This document shows positions 14,351-24,425 of a stretch of DNA of 34,023 nucleotides, piece by piece. Position 1 is the stretch's first letter; each line of letters starts with the position of its first letter. The translations under genes and the position numbers were made by a program. The DNA is taken from assembly GCA_023269675.1 (NCBI GenBank), contig JAHFSX010000044.1, positions 1 to 34,023 on the forward strand. The letters are read 5' to 3'. The stretch is from Verrucomicrobiota bacterium. GTDB lineage: Bacteria > Verrucomicrobiota > Kiritimatiellia > RFP12 > UBA1067. The notes under the pieces were generated by a model. It was given only the letters and a program-made list of their open reading frames with translations, made no database searches and was not told the origin of the DNA.

Positions 14351-17300
14351 TCAGTTGCCGGAATTGGAGTAGGTTTGGAAGCCGATTTGAATATCCTGAA
14401 TGCCGGGCTGATCCAACTTGCCGTCTTTGTTGAAGTCCGCCCCGTAGATCAGCGCTTGGAGCGCATAGTCGCGGTCCGCGTTCAGCGTGCCCGCGGGGAT
14501 GATCAGCAGCCAGCGGGTGTTCCAGACCGAACGCCCCACCAGGCGGGTGTTGGAGAGCATGTCGTCTTCCGAGAAGGTGCCGTAGTCGTGATACGCCCGC
14601 AGCGACGGGTAACGGCGGATGGAGGCCAGCGCCTCGCCGCCGCCGGTGTAGGCGTCGTAGATCGCGGTCCAGTCAGGCGCGGCGAGCGAGGAACTGCCCA
14701 GGGGGAACGGCAGCGGCACGACCTGATCCACCACGTTGTACGCCAGCAGGTCATCGCCGTCGCTGCCCGGCGAGCGCATCACATCGTTGCCCACGGGAAT
14801 CAGGTAGATGCGCGGCGTGTTGCCGAGGGCCACGACGCCGTTGGTGGTCTGGTTATAGCCGACAAAACGGACGCCCATCTTGCTGATCTTGGTGGCATAG
14901 TATGACGAGTCGAACGCGTTGTCGTTGCCGGCCAGCGGAAGGCCGAAGACGTTGCGCGCGAAGTCAATGGTGGTGGAGAACGGAATCACCAGGCCCGGCT
15001 CCTGCGCCTTCAGCCCCGTCGAGCTTTCGAAGGGCAGACAGTAGCGCCGGAACTCGGGATAGGCCAGCAGGTTGTCGACCTTGAACGAGGAGAGCTTGTC
15101 CTGCCAGGCCTTCGCGGCGTCGGCCCCGTCCGTCCGGAGGCGGAAGCACTCCGAACGCAGCGACAGCCAGCAGCTTTCGGTCTGCGGATTATTGATGCCC
15201 AGGCGCCCCTTGAGCACCAGCCAGTTGGCCTTCAGGCGGGCCAGGACATCCGCCAGGCCGCCGTCGCCGTGCAGTCCGCCCAGCTGGGCCTCGCCGTTCT
15301 CCATGAAGCCGAGGTTGCGCGCCCCGACGATCTCGCGGATGACGGGGTCGCTGCCGTAGGCGTTGCCCAGCCCGAGCGCGGTCTCATAGTCGTAGGCCTT
15401 GGTGGCGAGGTAGGTGTACTTTTTCGCCAGGTCGAAGGCGTTGCCGTACTTCGCCAGCGCGTCGCTGCGGAAGGTGCGGAAGGCCATGTCCTGATAGCGC
15501 CCGGCCGCGATGCGGTTGACGGCCTGCTTGCGCAACGCCTCCCGCTTGGAGAGCGCCTGCTCACCTTCGGCCTGGACCGAATTGTAACTCTCCTGCGCAT
15601 TGATCAGCGCGGCATTGGCGGCGTCCAGCGCCATGGCGGCGTCGTTGACCCCCATGACCAGCTGCTCAACCGCGGCCACGGCTTCGTGCTCCGTGAACGT
15701 CAGCTCTGCCACTTCCTTGAGGAACTCATAACTTCCCTTCGCCAACTTCATCCGGCATTCTGAAAGCGCAAACATCGTCTTGCCCAAATTCTCACCGGCC
15801 GTTGTCGACACTAGTAAGGGCGTCAAAGAGAAGTTCACGGCCGCGCTGATCGGGGCGCCGATGTCGGTCCCGACCGCCAGACCGGCCATCATCATGCGCG
15901 GAATGCTTTTGTTGAGATCATCCTTTGCGAAGGTTTCCGCGAACTTGGTGATCATCAGGGCGTTGATTGAGCTTAAAAGCGCTTGCTGTTCGAACAGCTC
16001 CACGAGTTCCACACCCTGCAACACGGTGGCAGCGGCGCCCAGCGTCGCGTCGGTGGCGACTTTGGCGGTCGTCCATTCCGTTTCGGTTTTGAGGTACTCG
16101 ACTTTTTCCTCATACCCCAGCAGGGCTTTGCGGTAGTCGAGGTAGGCCTGAATGAACGCGCCGTAGGCAGCCTGCAGGCGACCTTGCGCGCGGCGGGTCC
16201 CCCCGATGGTGTCCGGCTTGACAATCATGCCGTTGGAGGCCAGAGCAAACTTCAGCGTCAAGGTCTCGTTGGTATTGTTCCCGAGGCTCAGGATATCCAC
16301 CGTATACACTTGGCTCGTTTTCGTCGCCAGCTCAAAATCATCGAACCCGTACGCCTTCAGATCCATCCACATATAGTGATACAGATCCGGCCCGTCGTAA
16401 CCCTGCGGGTAGGTCGCGCCCGCCCCGATGTCGTCGGAGTAGGGATAGCCGAAGATGCCGATGAGCTGCGTGTTGAAGGAGGCCTCTTCGTTGACCAGGT
16501 CCTGCTTCATGTTGCTGGCGCTCTGCGCCTGCTGGCGCTGCAGTTTGGAGACGCCCTGCGCCCGGTCGAGCAGCGTCGCGGCATTGGCGAGCGCCTGCTC
16601 GGCGCGCGCCTCGATCTGCTCGAAATGGCTCTGCCCCGAGGCGAGTGCGGCGGGGTCGATGTCGAACGGAATGGCGTTGCCGGAGAGCCCGAGCGGCGTC
16701 ATGCCGGCATCGGCCTGATCCACGGAGCGCTGCACGTCCTTCATGGCCGCGCAGACCTCCGCCAGCGAGCCGACGGAGTCGCGGTTGATGCGCAGGATGC
16801 TGTCGTCCACAAAAGCGAGCGTGACGCCCGCCACCGTCTGCTTCTGCCAGACCGGATTCGAGACCCTCCAGACGGCGCTGCAGGCCTCGTCCTCCAGATA
16901 GCCGCCTTGCGCGGGCAAGGCAATGAAGCGCTGATACATCAGCAGTCCGTCGGCGTTGGCGGTGACGCCGTTGCGCGCAGCCACCAGTTCACCCTGCGTA
17001 CGGACCGCTTTCCAGATGCGGAATTCAGAAAGCGCCCCCGCGAACGGCACGGGTGCGCTGTTGGCGGCCAGGCAAATGATCGGGTTAGTCAGGCCCGCCG
17101 TGTCCGGCATGACCACATTGGCGAAGGTGCCTTGTGGCTCGCCGTTCAGGAAGAAGGTCACGTTAGACACCGCCGCGGCATAGGTCACCGCCACGTGGCT
17201 CCACAGGGTGTAGGGCGGAAGCGCCATGCACAGGTTGGTGACCACCCCCTGCACCCGCATGACCAGGCTGCCCGACGGCGGATCCAGAACGATGCTGATC

Positions 17301-20300
17301 GCGCCCGGCTCGCTGTTGGTGGCGTCTTTGGCGTGCCAGTCGAAGAGCGCGCAGGAGTTGGTGGCACCCACGAGGGACGCGTCCGGCTTGACGTTAAACT
17401 CAAGCGTGAAGTCCGAACTGAAATCTATTTTGCTCGCGGGCGAGAGGCATTCCAGCCGGGTGCCCGCGGCAAAGGTCAGGAAATCATAGCTCGCCGGATC
17501 GGCCTGCGGCGGCAGCAGCGAGTTGGCGGCGGCCCAGTTGTAGAGCGCGGACAGGCCGGCTCGCGCGCCCCACTCGCCGTAGCCGAAGGCGCGGTTGGCG
17601 TCTGCGTCCAGGTAGCCCGCCAGCGCCGCGCCGCTGTTCTCGACGTACGATTTCTCGCACGAGCGCTTGACGACCTCCGCGCCGGTGCGCGCCATGGCCG
17701 CGGCCGATTCGGCGAATTTCTCCTCGTCGTAGTAGTCGGCGTCCACCACCGCATCGCCCACCATCAGGGGGGAGATCGACGGCGTGCCCCAGCTGAACCA
17801 GGGGTTACGCATGAGGCGGTAATAGCCGTTGAGCGCGCTCAGGTAATGGCCCCAGGCGTCGCCGTGTCCCTGCGGATAGAGGGCGGCGGCCTGCGGCTGG
17901 TCGATCGTGGCATCCTCGCCAAAAACCTGATAGTTCATGGCGTACGCCACTTCACCGGCGGTGACGCCCTTGGTGAAGTTCCAGTAGAGCCGGTTGTAGG
18001 CGGGCGAAAGCTGGAGCGACGGCGCCAGCTGGTCAGAACGGCCGCGCAGCAGGGCCAGCTCCTCATCGCGCAGGCTGGGCATCAGGTTGTCGAAGCAGAA
18101 GAGCGAGGAGCTCATGGCGCCGTAGTCGATGCCGCCCAGCGAAAAATCGTCGCTGTTGAAGTAGTCGCTGCCGAAGCCGATGGTCGGATCCATCGCGTCG
18201 GCATAGGCCTCGTTGCCGAGCAGCATGTACAGGTCGTTCAGGCGCGTGGCCGCCAGCATCAGCTGCTGGTTGGCCGCCGTGTCGTTGATCCCCAGCGTCA
18301 GGCTCATCGACTCCGCCTTGTTGAGCACCGTCTGATAGAGCTGGATCAGACCCACGCTGGTCAGGTTGTCCTGGCTGAGGGCCACGTCGCCCTCGTAGGG
18401 CGCGCCGGCCTGCTGGATCATGCTGATCTGGGTTTCGGCCGGATTGTTGTAGAGGTCCTGCATGCGCTGCGTGAAGGGCGTCACGCCGTTGACCACGCGC
18501 TGCACCCAGCCCTCCGCCAGCGTGGGCAGCACCCAGTCGCTCCAGACGCCGCCGGTCGCAGCATAGGCGGGCTTGTTGGTGACGGCGCGGTAGCGCATCA
18601 CGTAAAAATTGTTGACCATGTCGGCCAAGGTGTCGCCCTGCTTGCCGATCGTGAAGCGGGTCAAGCCCGGAGTGATGCTGCGGTAGAGACTGTACTCGTT
18701 GACATAATCGGTCGGCGTGGTGCCGTTGGCATTCGGCTCGGCGCGCTTCCACTGGAACTCAAAGTCAGTGGCTTTTCCGGCAAAGGACTCGGTGTAGAGG
18801 ATGTCGAGCTGTTCGCTGAGCAGGTTGTAGGGGTCTTTCAGCGGCAGCAGGGAGCCGGTAAAGAGATTGGTGGAGAGCCCGATGACATGCATCTGGATGG
18901 GGTCGCCCTCGCTCACGCCGAAGACCTTGTTGGTCGTGTCGTTCTCGATCAGGGTCACAAACCCGCCCGCCCCCGGACCCATGTGGGTCATGGCATAGTT
19001 CACGACGCCGCGCGTGTCATCCGTGTCGACCCGGGCTGTCGCCAGCTCCGCGATGGCCGCTGCCCACACGTTCGATTTGACGCCGCTCACCAGGCCTTGC
19101 AATGTGGTGCGCTCCTCATCGCTCAGGACATTGAGCTGGAGGTAGCTGAGCCCGCCCGTGTGCTCGACCAGCCGGCCGGCCAGCTTGAGGCAATTGGTTT
19201 TCGCCGCGCTGGGGTCGAAGTAGAAACGGTCGCTGACGTTGGGCGGCACGCCCTTAAAGAAGGTTTTCCCGTTCTTCAGCTGGATATTGCCTTGCGGGCC
19301 GGTGTCAAAACCGAACGCCTCCGCAAAATCTCCCTCGAAATCCAACCCCGCCGTCTGTATCACGATGGGGTCATATAAGGCGACCGCGCCCGCCGGGGGC
19401 TGGTAGATGCGCTTGATGCTCTTGGCGCCCCAGACCTCGGGCAGCCCCAGTGTCGCTTTGGTCAGCGTCTGACCGATGTCGATGACCGGACTGTTTTTCG
19501 GCCACTCCACCGTCCAGGTCCAGGCGATGGGCAGGTCGTTGAGCTCATCCGCGCCCTTGCCGCCAGCCCAACACAGCCAGGGCACCGGCGTGTTGAGGGC
19601 GGGCTGCTTGGGCTGCGACGGGAAAAAGAAGCCGTCCTGCACCGGATAATAGTTGTGCATGACCAGCGCGGTCGTCGTGCCGTTCGTCCCGGCGCATTTG
19701 GCCCAGACCTGAAGCTTGCGGTCGCGGTACCCGGCAGACTCGAGGCTGTTGGTGTGATCGCCGGTGTCCCAAACGGTCTTCATGTTCCACGGGTCCGGCA
19801 GCTCGTCGAGCGGATGCGGGCCGGGCACGAGCGTGCCGGCGGTCATGGTGGCGGCAAAATCCGCATACACCAGATTGGTCAGCACCACCTGATAGACCTG
19901 CATCTTAGGCCGGCCGGCGTTGGCCGCGTCGTTGTACTGCACCAGCACGTAGGGATCGGAGCTGGAGTCGATGTTGAGGTCGCAGCGCAGCGCGTAGGTC
20001 ACATAGCCACCTTGACTGGCCCGGACAAACGCATGCTCCTCGTTGGGATTGTAGCCCGACAAGGTCTTGTCATTCTGGTAGTAGACGAACGGCGCCCCGT
20101 CCGCCATCAGCACGCCGTCATCGAGCTGCGGCGCCCCCGGCAGCGCCCACGCCGCGGAGGTGATCGTCGCCCAAAGGTTATTGACCCGGTCACAGGCCAC
20201 CTGCGCCTCCGCGGCGTTGACGGCGTCGTCATCAAACGGATAATAAAGCCGCAGCCCCAGCTCCTGTCCCGTCAACGGCGTCAGCATGCTGTGCTGCACC

Positions 20301-23224
20301 TCGCCGCCTGACCGCGCCACATTCCAGATGCGGAACTCGTCGATCTGCCCGTCGAAACTGTAATTCGTCCCGCCCTGCATGCCATAGGCGAGAGCGTTGT
20401 TGGTCGTCGCGACATCCCAAGACGGAACGGTCGGCAGGGCACCGGCATAGACGGCGCGGCCATCCTGATAGACCGTCGGCACGCCTCCGTTGACCACCAG
20501 CGCCAGATGGTTCCACCCCTTCCGCAACGTGTTGGTCGCGCCCGGCTGAATCACCGCATGAACCCCGCCGGTGGACTCGCTGACCACATACATAAAGTTG
20601 CTGTTGGCCAGAATGGTGAGCGCGACGCTGTTGAGGGAGTCCCCGTTGTTGAAATTGAAGACCTGGTCCGCCTTCCCGAAGCTGTGCGGCTTGACCCAGC
20701 ACTCGACCGTATAGGTGTTCCCGGCAAACCACGCGCCTTCGCCAACCGTCATCTTCGAGTTTATGGACGCGGAGAAATCCACGGCCACGCCGCGCTTGAC
20801 CAGCGATTGGTTCGCGCTGCCCAGCTGGCTAGCCAGCACGATCTCCGGAACTTCGAACTTCTCGGTCGGCCACGCAAAGGTGTAACACTGCACCCAGGCC
20901 GGGAACCAGAGCGCGTCGGGCATCGCCTCCAGGGAAACCTCATGCGACCACCAGACCTCCAGCGGTTTCTCTTTGGTTTTGTTGACGGCAAAGATGTAGG
21001 TCTCATCGGACCCGGCGGCGGCGGAGGGGTCGTCGCCCGTGCTCAGCTGATCCGGCCGTATGTACAGGTTGGTGTTGTAATTATCGCCGGAAACCGGCTC
21101 GTAAATGTAGCCGTGGTATTTGCTGAACCCGCCCATATCCGACAGGCCGATGGCGCCCGGGGCGACCCGGATGCAGTTCACCATCGCGGCGTCATGCCGG
21201 TTGGTGCTCGCGTCAGCGATCACGCGGCCGAGCCCGTCATCAATCGGATAATAGGCGAGCAAGTTGGTCGCTGTCGCCGTGCCGTGCAGGAAGCCGGCCA
21301 GGCCGCCCTGGATGTCGTTCGTGCCCAGCGCCCGGGACCAGACGCGGATATCATCCATTGCTCCCTTGAAGAAATTGGTGCCTGACGCCGGATCAAAGCC
21401 GAAAGACAGCGCGCCCGCATGACTTGCCGGCCGAGTCGGTGTCGGCCCGGACGTGGCCTGCACACCGTCCAGCGAGAGCGTCACGCTCGTCGCGTCCTGG
21501 TCATAGGCCAGGGCGACGTGGTGCCAGACCCCGTCGCCGAATCCGACCTTGTTTGGCGCGTTGGCCGCAACCGCTCCCAAGGTCGCGCGGACAATACCGT
21601 CAGCCCCGATCACGACCTGAAAATCCAGGCTGTTTGAAACCGCGTTATTGCAGAACAGCGTCTGCAGGCGCGCCGGCTTCTCAACCTGGAAATAACACTC
21701 GACCGTAAACGAGCCGCTCAACTGGTTGGTGATATCCGTTTCCAGCGCGGCCGACGACCCGTCAAACGCCAGCGCCATGGACGTCGGCAGAGGCGCCACC
21801 TCGGTGCCGATTGGCCAGGTTCCGGGGGTCAGATCGAACTGCGGATCATCGCGCCAAATGGAGCGGACGGGAACGAACCAGATGTTGTCGTCGCCGTTGA
21901 CGTCGGTCCCGGTCAGCTTCAAAAGGGAGTTCCCGCTCCCCTTGGAGGAAAGGACGTTGTTTGCGACGCTGGCATGTCCCGGCGGCTCCTGGAACTCCTG
22001 CAGTTCAGGGGTATATGTCTTTGGAATCGGAACGGTCAGCCCATTGTTGACCGCGCCATCGGGCCCCGACACCTGCCCCCGCACAAATTTTTCACCGTCT
22101 GCCGGCCAGTCGCACTCGTATTGCAGGACTTCAAAGGGCCAGCTGGTGCCCAGAAGATCCTGCTGCCGCCAATAGACCTCGATCTTCCACGGTTCACCGA
22201 CGGTTTTGCGGATCGCGTAGATATTGCCGTTCTTCGGGCTGTAGCTGTGCGCTCCCTTGTACTGAAAAACGTAGGGGCCGACATCATCGTCTCTGTTCAC
22301 CCCCTCGGTCACCATGGCATCCAAGCCGACGACATCGTAGCCGTCGCCGGTGGGCTGAAGTTGGGCGCCGATCTCTCCCGGAACGGTTTTCGTGTCCGGC
22401 GCGCACACCTCCACAACGATGCTCCCCAGCAACTCCTCATAGCTGCCGGTGCGGTAATAGGCCATGATCACCCGGCCCTGAATTCCGCCGAGGGCCTTCA
22501 GCCAGTGGGTGGCGGGGTCCAGAAAAAGCCCCGACACCACATTGGTGCTCGTCGACACCTGACCCCCGGGGTCGCTGGTCACCGGGCCGTATTTGAGCGT
22601 CAGCAGGTCTTGATCGCCATAGAACTTCACGAATTTTTTGGTCAGGTCCACGGGTGGCGCGTTGTAGGGCTCGTCCGTCCAATAGATGCGGTAGGGCTTG
22701 GCTTTCGACGACCCGCTGACCACGTAACTGTGCGCATTGGTGGCGCCGGTGGTTTGCATGATCCAGTCGATCTGGATCAGGCCGCCCGCGGAAAAAAAGA
22801 AACCGGGAACGGAGGGTTCGTAAAAAACCGAGCCTGCCACATAGTCCGCCGAGTTTGTCAATTTCGTAAAGGTCGCCGCCCAATTCACGTTCGAGGGAGC
22901 GACAACCTGGTCACCCAGATAATATTCCGGCTTGATATGCTCGAAGGGTGACGCTATGGCTGATTCGATCAGTCGGTATTTAGGCTTGTTTTGCGGCTGC
23001 GCCTGGGGATAGTGGCCATCGGTCGCGACACCTGATCCGCCCGATGTCCAGACCACTGACCTCCCGTTCGCCACAGCCCAAGGCACAGCGTTGCTGCCAT
23101 TGAAGATCGGAAAGGCCGGAGGCGCGGTCACCCGGAAGCCGCTCTGGCTGGCGGCGGAGCCTGTGCCGGGCAGCAGGTACAGGAGGACTGCCAGCGGGAC
23201 AGCAAAAGTCTGTCTGGTTTTCAT
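14351..23224 (-). CDS. Giant secreted three-LamG protein with Tc-toxin TcA-like C terminus
   Basis: 2957 residues. Signal peptide 1-25 (LAVLLYLLPGTGSAA). LamG/concanavalin-like domains lie at about 482-660 (FTVECYFQ..WHHVALAYD..DDIRVWSRAL), 815-995 (YTVECWVKP..WNHLALVVN..IDEFRIWNVAR) and 1918-2095 (FTLEFNVKP..WSHVAVTY..SEFRIWKAVR), which usually bind glycans or proteins. A long helical, partly hydrophobic region follows at about 2200-2660 (IPRMMMAGLAVGTDIGAPISAA). The end (about 2510-2957) shows a series I recognise from TcA subunits of Tc toxins: a coiled hairpin, then AFDLAKKY...AYDYETALG, then YYATKISKMGVRFVGYN, then WNTRWLLIIPAG and finally IQDIQIGFQTYSNSG. In TcA these positions carry the funnel that binds TcB. 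This is pattern recall, not an alignment. The Shine-Dalgarno GGAGAG lies about 9 nt before the ATG. Possible roles are an exported toxin-like translocator or a surface adhesin. Confidence 0.85.
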   Translation of the reverse strand: MKTRQTFAVPLAVLLYLLPGTGSAASQSGFRVTAPPAFPIFNGSNAVPWAVANGRSVVWTSGGSGVATDGHYPQAQPQNKPKYRLIESAIASPFEHIKPEYYLGDQVVAPSNVNWAATFTKLTNSADYVAGSVFYEPSVPGFFFSAGGLIQIDWIMQTTGATNAHSYVVSGSSKAKPYRIYWTDEPYNAPPVDLTKKFVKFYGDQDLLTLKYGPVTSDPGGQVSTSTNVVSGLFLDPATHWLKALGGIQGRVIMAYYRTGSYEELLGSIVVEVCAPDTKTVPGEIGAQLQPTGDGYDVVGLDAMVTEGVNRDDDVGPYVFQYKGAHSYSPKNGNIYAIRKTVGEPWKIEVYWRQQDLLGTSWPFEVLQYECDWPADGEKFVRGQVSGPDGAVNNGLTVPIPKTYTPELQEFQEPPGHASVANNVLSSKGSGNSLLKLTGTDVNGDDNIWFVPVRSIWRDDPQFDLTPGTWPIGTEVAPLPTSMALAFDGSSAALETDITNQLSGSFTVECYFQVEKPARLQTLFCNNAVSNSLDFQVVIGADGIVRATLGAVAANAPNKVGFGDGVWHHVALAYDQDATSVTLSLDGVQATSGPTPTRPASHAGALSFGFDPASGTNFFKGAMDDIRVWSRALGTNDIQGGLAGFLHGTATATNLLAYYPIDDGLGRVIADASTNRHDAAMVNCIRVAPGAIGLSDMGGFSKYHGYIYEPVSGDNYNTNLYIRPDQLSTGDDPSAAAGSDETYIFAVNKTKEKPLEVWWSHEVSLEAMPDALWFPAWVQCYTFAWPTEKFEVPEIVLASQLGSANQSLVKRGVAVDFSASINSKMTVGEGAWFAGNTYTVECWVKPHSFGKADQVFNFNNGDSLNSVALTILANSNFMYVVSESTGGVHAVIQPGATNTLRKGWNHLALVVNGGVPTVYQDGRAVYAGALPTVPSWDVATTNNALAYGMQGGTNYSFDGQIDEFRIWNVARSGGEVQHSMLTPLTGQELGLRLYYPFDDDAVNAAEAQVACDRVNNLWATITSAAWALPGAPQLDDGVLMADGAPFVYYQNDKTLSGYNPNEEHAFVRASQGGYVTYALRCDLNIDSSSDPYVLVQYNDAANAGRPKMQVYQVVLTNLVYADFAATMTAGTLVPGPHPLDELPDPWNMKTVWDTGDHTNSLESAGYRDRKLQVWAKCAGTNGTTTALVMHNYYPVQDGFFFPSQPKQPALNTPVPWLCWAGGKGADELNDLPIAWTWTVEWPKNSPVIDIGQTLTKATLGLPEVWGAKSIKRIYQPPAGAVALYDPIVIQTAGLDFEGDFAEAFGFDTGPQGNIQLKNGKTFFKGVPPNVSDRFYFDPSAAKTNCLKLAGRLVEHTGGLSYLQLNVLSDEERTTLQGLVSGVKSNVWAAAIAELATARVDTDDTRGVVNYAMTHMGPGAGGFVTLIENDTTNKVFGVSEGDPIQMHVIGLSTNLFTGSLLPLKDPYNLLSEQLDILYTESFAGKATDFEFQWKRAEPNANGTTPTDYVNEYSLYRSITPGLTRFTIGKQGDTLADMVNNFYVMRYRAVTNKPAYAATGGVWSDWVLPTLAEGWVQRVVNGVTPFTQRMQDLYNNPAETQISMIQQAGAPYEGDVALSQDNLTSVGLIQLYQTVLNKAESMSLTLGINDTAANQQLMLAATRLNDLYMLLGNEAYADAMDPTIGFGSDYFNSDDFSLGGIDYGAMSSSLFCFDNLMPSLRDEELALLRGRSDQLAPSLQLSPAYNRLYWNFTKGVTAGEVAYAMNYQVFGEDATIDQPQAAALYPQGHGDAWGHYLSALNGYYRLMRNPWFSWGTPSISPLMVGDAVVDADYYDEEKFAESAAAMARTGAEVVKRSCEKSYVENSGAALAGYLDADANRAFGYGEWGARAGLSALYNWAAANSLLPPQADPASYDFLTFAAGTRLECLSPASKIDFSSDFTLEFNVKPDASLVGATNSCALFDWHAKDATNSEPGAISIVLDPPSGSLVMRVQGVVTNLCMALPPYTLWSHVAVTYAAAVSNVTFFLNGEPQGTFANVVMPDTAGLTNPIICLAANSAPVPFAGALSEFRIWKAVRTQGELVAARNGVTANADGLLMYQRFIALPAQGGYLEDEACSAVWRVSNPVWQKQTVAGVTLAFVDDSILRINRDSVGSLAEVCAAMKDVQRSVDQADAGMTPLGLSGNAIPFDIDPAALASGQSHFEQIEARAEQALANAATLLDRAQGVSKLQRQQAQSASNMKQDLVNEEASFNTQLIGIFGYPYSDDIGAGATYPQGYDGPDLYHYMWMDLKAYGFDDFELATKTSQVYTVDILSLGNNTNETLTLKFALASNGMIVKPDTIGGTRRAQGRLQAAYGAFIQAYLDYRKALLGYEEKVEYLKTETEWTTAKVATDATLGAAATVLQGVELVELFEQQALLSSINALMITKFAETFAKDDLNKSIPRMMMAGLAVGTDIGAPISAAVNFSLTPLLVSTTAGENLGKTMFALSECRMKLAKGSYEFLKEVAELTFTEHEAVAAVEQLVMGVNDAAMALDAANAALINAQESYNSVQAEGEQALSKREALRKQAVNRIAAGRYQDMAFRTFRSDALAKYGNAFDLAKKYTYLATKAYDYETALGLGNAYGSDPVIREIVGARNLGFMENGEAQLGGLHGDGGLADVLARLKANWLVLKGRLGINNPQTESCWLSLRSECFRLRTDGADAAKAWQDKLSSFKVDNLLAYPEFRRYCLPFESSTGLKAQEPGLVIPFSTTIDFARNVFGLPLAGNDNAFDSSYYATKISKMGVRFVGYNQTTNGVVALGNTPRIYLIPVGNDVMRSPGSDGDDLLAYNVVDQVVPLPFPLGSSSLAAPDWTAIYDAYTGGGEALASIRRYPSLRAYHDYGTFSEDDMLSNTRLVGRSVWNTRWLLIIPAGTLNADRDYALQALIYGADFNKDGKLDQPGIQDIQIGFQTYSNSGN

Positions 23225-23389
23225 GAAGATTATCTCTCCAGCGGTGAACCCATGCTCTCGTGAGCCTTGCAGAAAGTCCGGTCACGCATGCTTCACGGCG
23301 CCTTTCTATCCGATACTTACTTTGGCGGGAAGGTCTTTTGACGGTAGTGCGCCTTCTCGCCCCGTGGCCATGTCATCCCGAGCATAGAC

Positions 23390-24352
23390 CTACTTTATGC
23401 GCATGATATAGCACAGCGCATAAAAGGGCGGCCGGTTCTCATGCCCACCGCCGCCGCCCGTGTTGTTATCGGTCGTCATCGGCCGCCAGTAGATATAGGT
23501 GTTGTCAGTGTCTGACCCCTGAGATCCGGTCACACTTTTACCAATCGAATCTTTCGAGCCACCATCCACGTATGTGCTTGAACGGTCAGCCTCTACATAA
23601 TACCCATCCTTATAAGTGTGTCCGTGCGCCGGTATCTGCGCGGCCGTCAGCGTCACATTCGTCACCCCGCCCATCGCGCCCACGCCATAATTGCCGCCCG
23701 TTCCCGCCCCCACGACAAACCGGTTGCGCAGGTCCGGCGTGCCTTTTGCGCTGTTGCAGAGTTGCCATCCGTCCGGGATGGCGCTCTCGGCGCCCGACCA
23801 CATGATGATGCCGCCGATCGGGATGGTCCCGTAACCGGCGAGCGTGGACGCATTATTAGTGGCTGTGAACACCCCGGTGACCGCAAGCCCACCCTTGGCT
23901 GTCAGCGACCCGGCGACGGTAAAATCTTTGCTCGCCGACTGCACGTCGCCCGCCATCAGGGCGAAGGGGACGGAAAGCAGTTTCTGGCGCGGGGCGATCT
24001 CGGTGCTCCCCACCACCGTCAAACCCAGATATAGATCGGGGTTCGCCGCAACCACCGCGGCCAACGTCTTGTTCGGAACAATCTCGGTCCCGGTCCCGTC
24101 CTGAAACTCGACATTGAACAAACCGTTCGTATCCAGCAAAACCGCATACGTGCGGCCCCATAAAAGTGTGCCACTGGCAGGCGAATCCCAAAGACGGAAC
24201 TGCACAGTCGGCGATTCTGCTGCTGCTCCTGACAGCCGCTGTCCCGAACCGTCGCGCAGCACGCCCTGGTAGTTGAATGAAGCAGGCACCGTCTGCGCAC
24301 TCACCGTGATCGCACACGCCAGAAACAACCCGACCCAGTATCCAGTTCTCAT
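23390..24352 (-). CDS. Exported protein with phage tail-collar domain
   Basis: 320 residues from the ATG at 24352, chosen for its AGGAG 6-7 nt upstream and the signal peptide that follows (GLFLACAITVSAQ, to residue 20). The N-terminal part (SFNYQGVLRDGSGQRLSG...VQFRLWDSP...GLFNVEF) is a beta-domain found on many secreted PVC and Bacteroidota proteins. Residues 177-320 are a tail-collar domain: IPIGGIIMWSG, IPDGWQLCN, GTPDLRNRFVVG, AAQIPAHGHTY and the closing HENRPPFYALCYIMRIK. In phages this fold forms fibre tips; here no phage genes are near and a signal peptide is present, so it is probably a surface fibre or adhesin tip. The gap to the downstream 2957-aa gene is 165 bp. Confidence 0.87.
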   Translation of the reverse strand: MRTGYWVGLFLACAITVSAQTVPASFNYQGVLRDGSGQRLSGAAAESPTVQFRLWDSPASGTLLWGRTYAVLLDTNGLFNVEFQDGTGTEIVPNKTLAAVVAANPDLYLGLTVVGSTEIAPRQKLLSVPFALMAGDVQSASKDFTVAGSLTAKGGLAVTGVFTATNNASTLAGYGTIPIGGIIMWSGAESAIPDGWQLCNSAKGTPDLRNRFVVGAGTGGNYGVGAMGGVTNVTLTAAQIPAHGHTYKDGYYVEADRSSTYVDGGSKDSIGKSVTGSQGSDTDNTYIYWRPMTTDNNTGGGGGHENRPPFYALCYIMRIK

Positions 24353-24425
24353 CTTTGACTCCTGCTTACGGTTTCCCAAACACAGTTTAATATCACAAAC
24401 GACAATCATATAGACGTTAACCCCT

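Noticed and set aside
15983..19378. 1131-codon open frame on the plus strand
   Set aside because: It lies opposite the 2957-aa gene. Composition is high in Arg, Gly and His with no signal peptide or domain, as expected from antisense of GC-rich coding DNA.
23390..24352. Tail-collar gene as a prophage remnant
   Set aside because: The protein has a signal peptide and a secreted-protein N-terminal domain, and no capsid, tail or lysis genes adjoin it.
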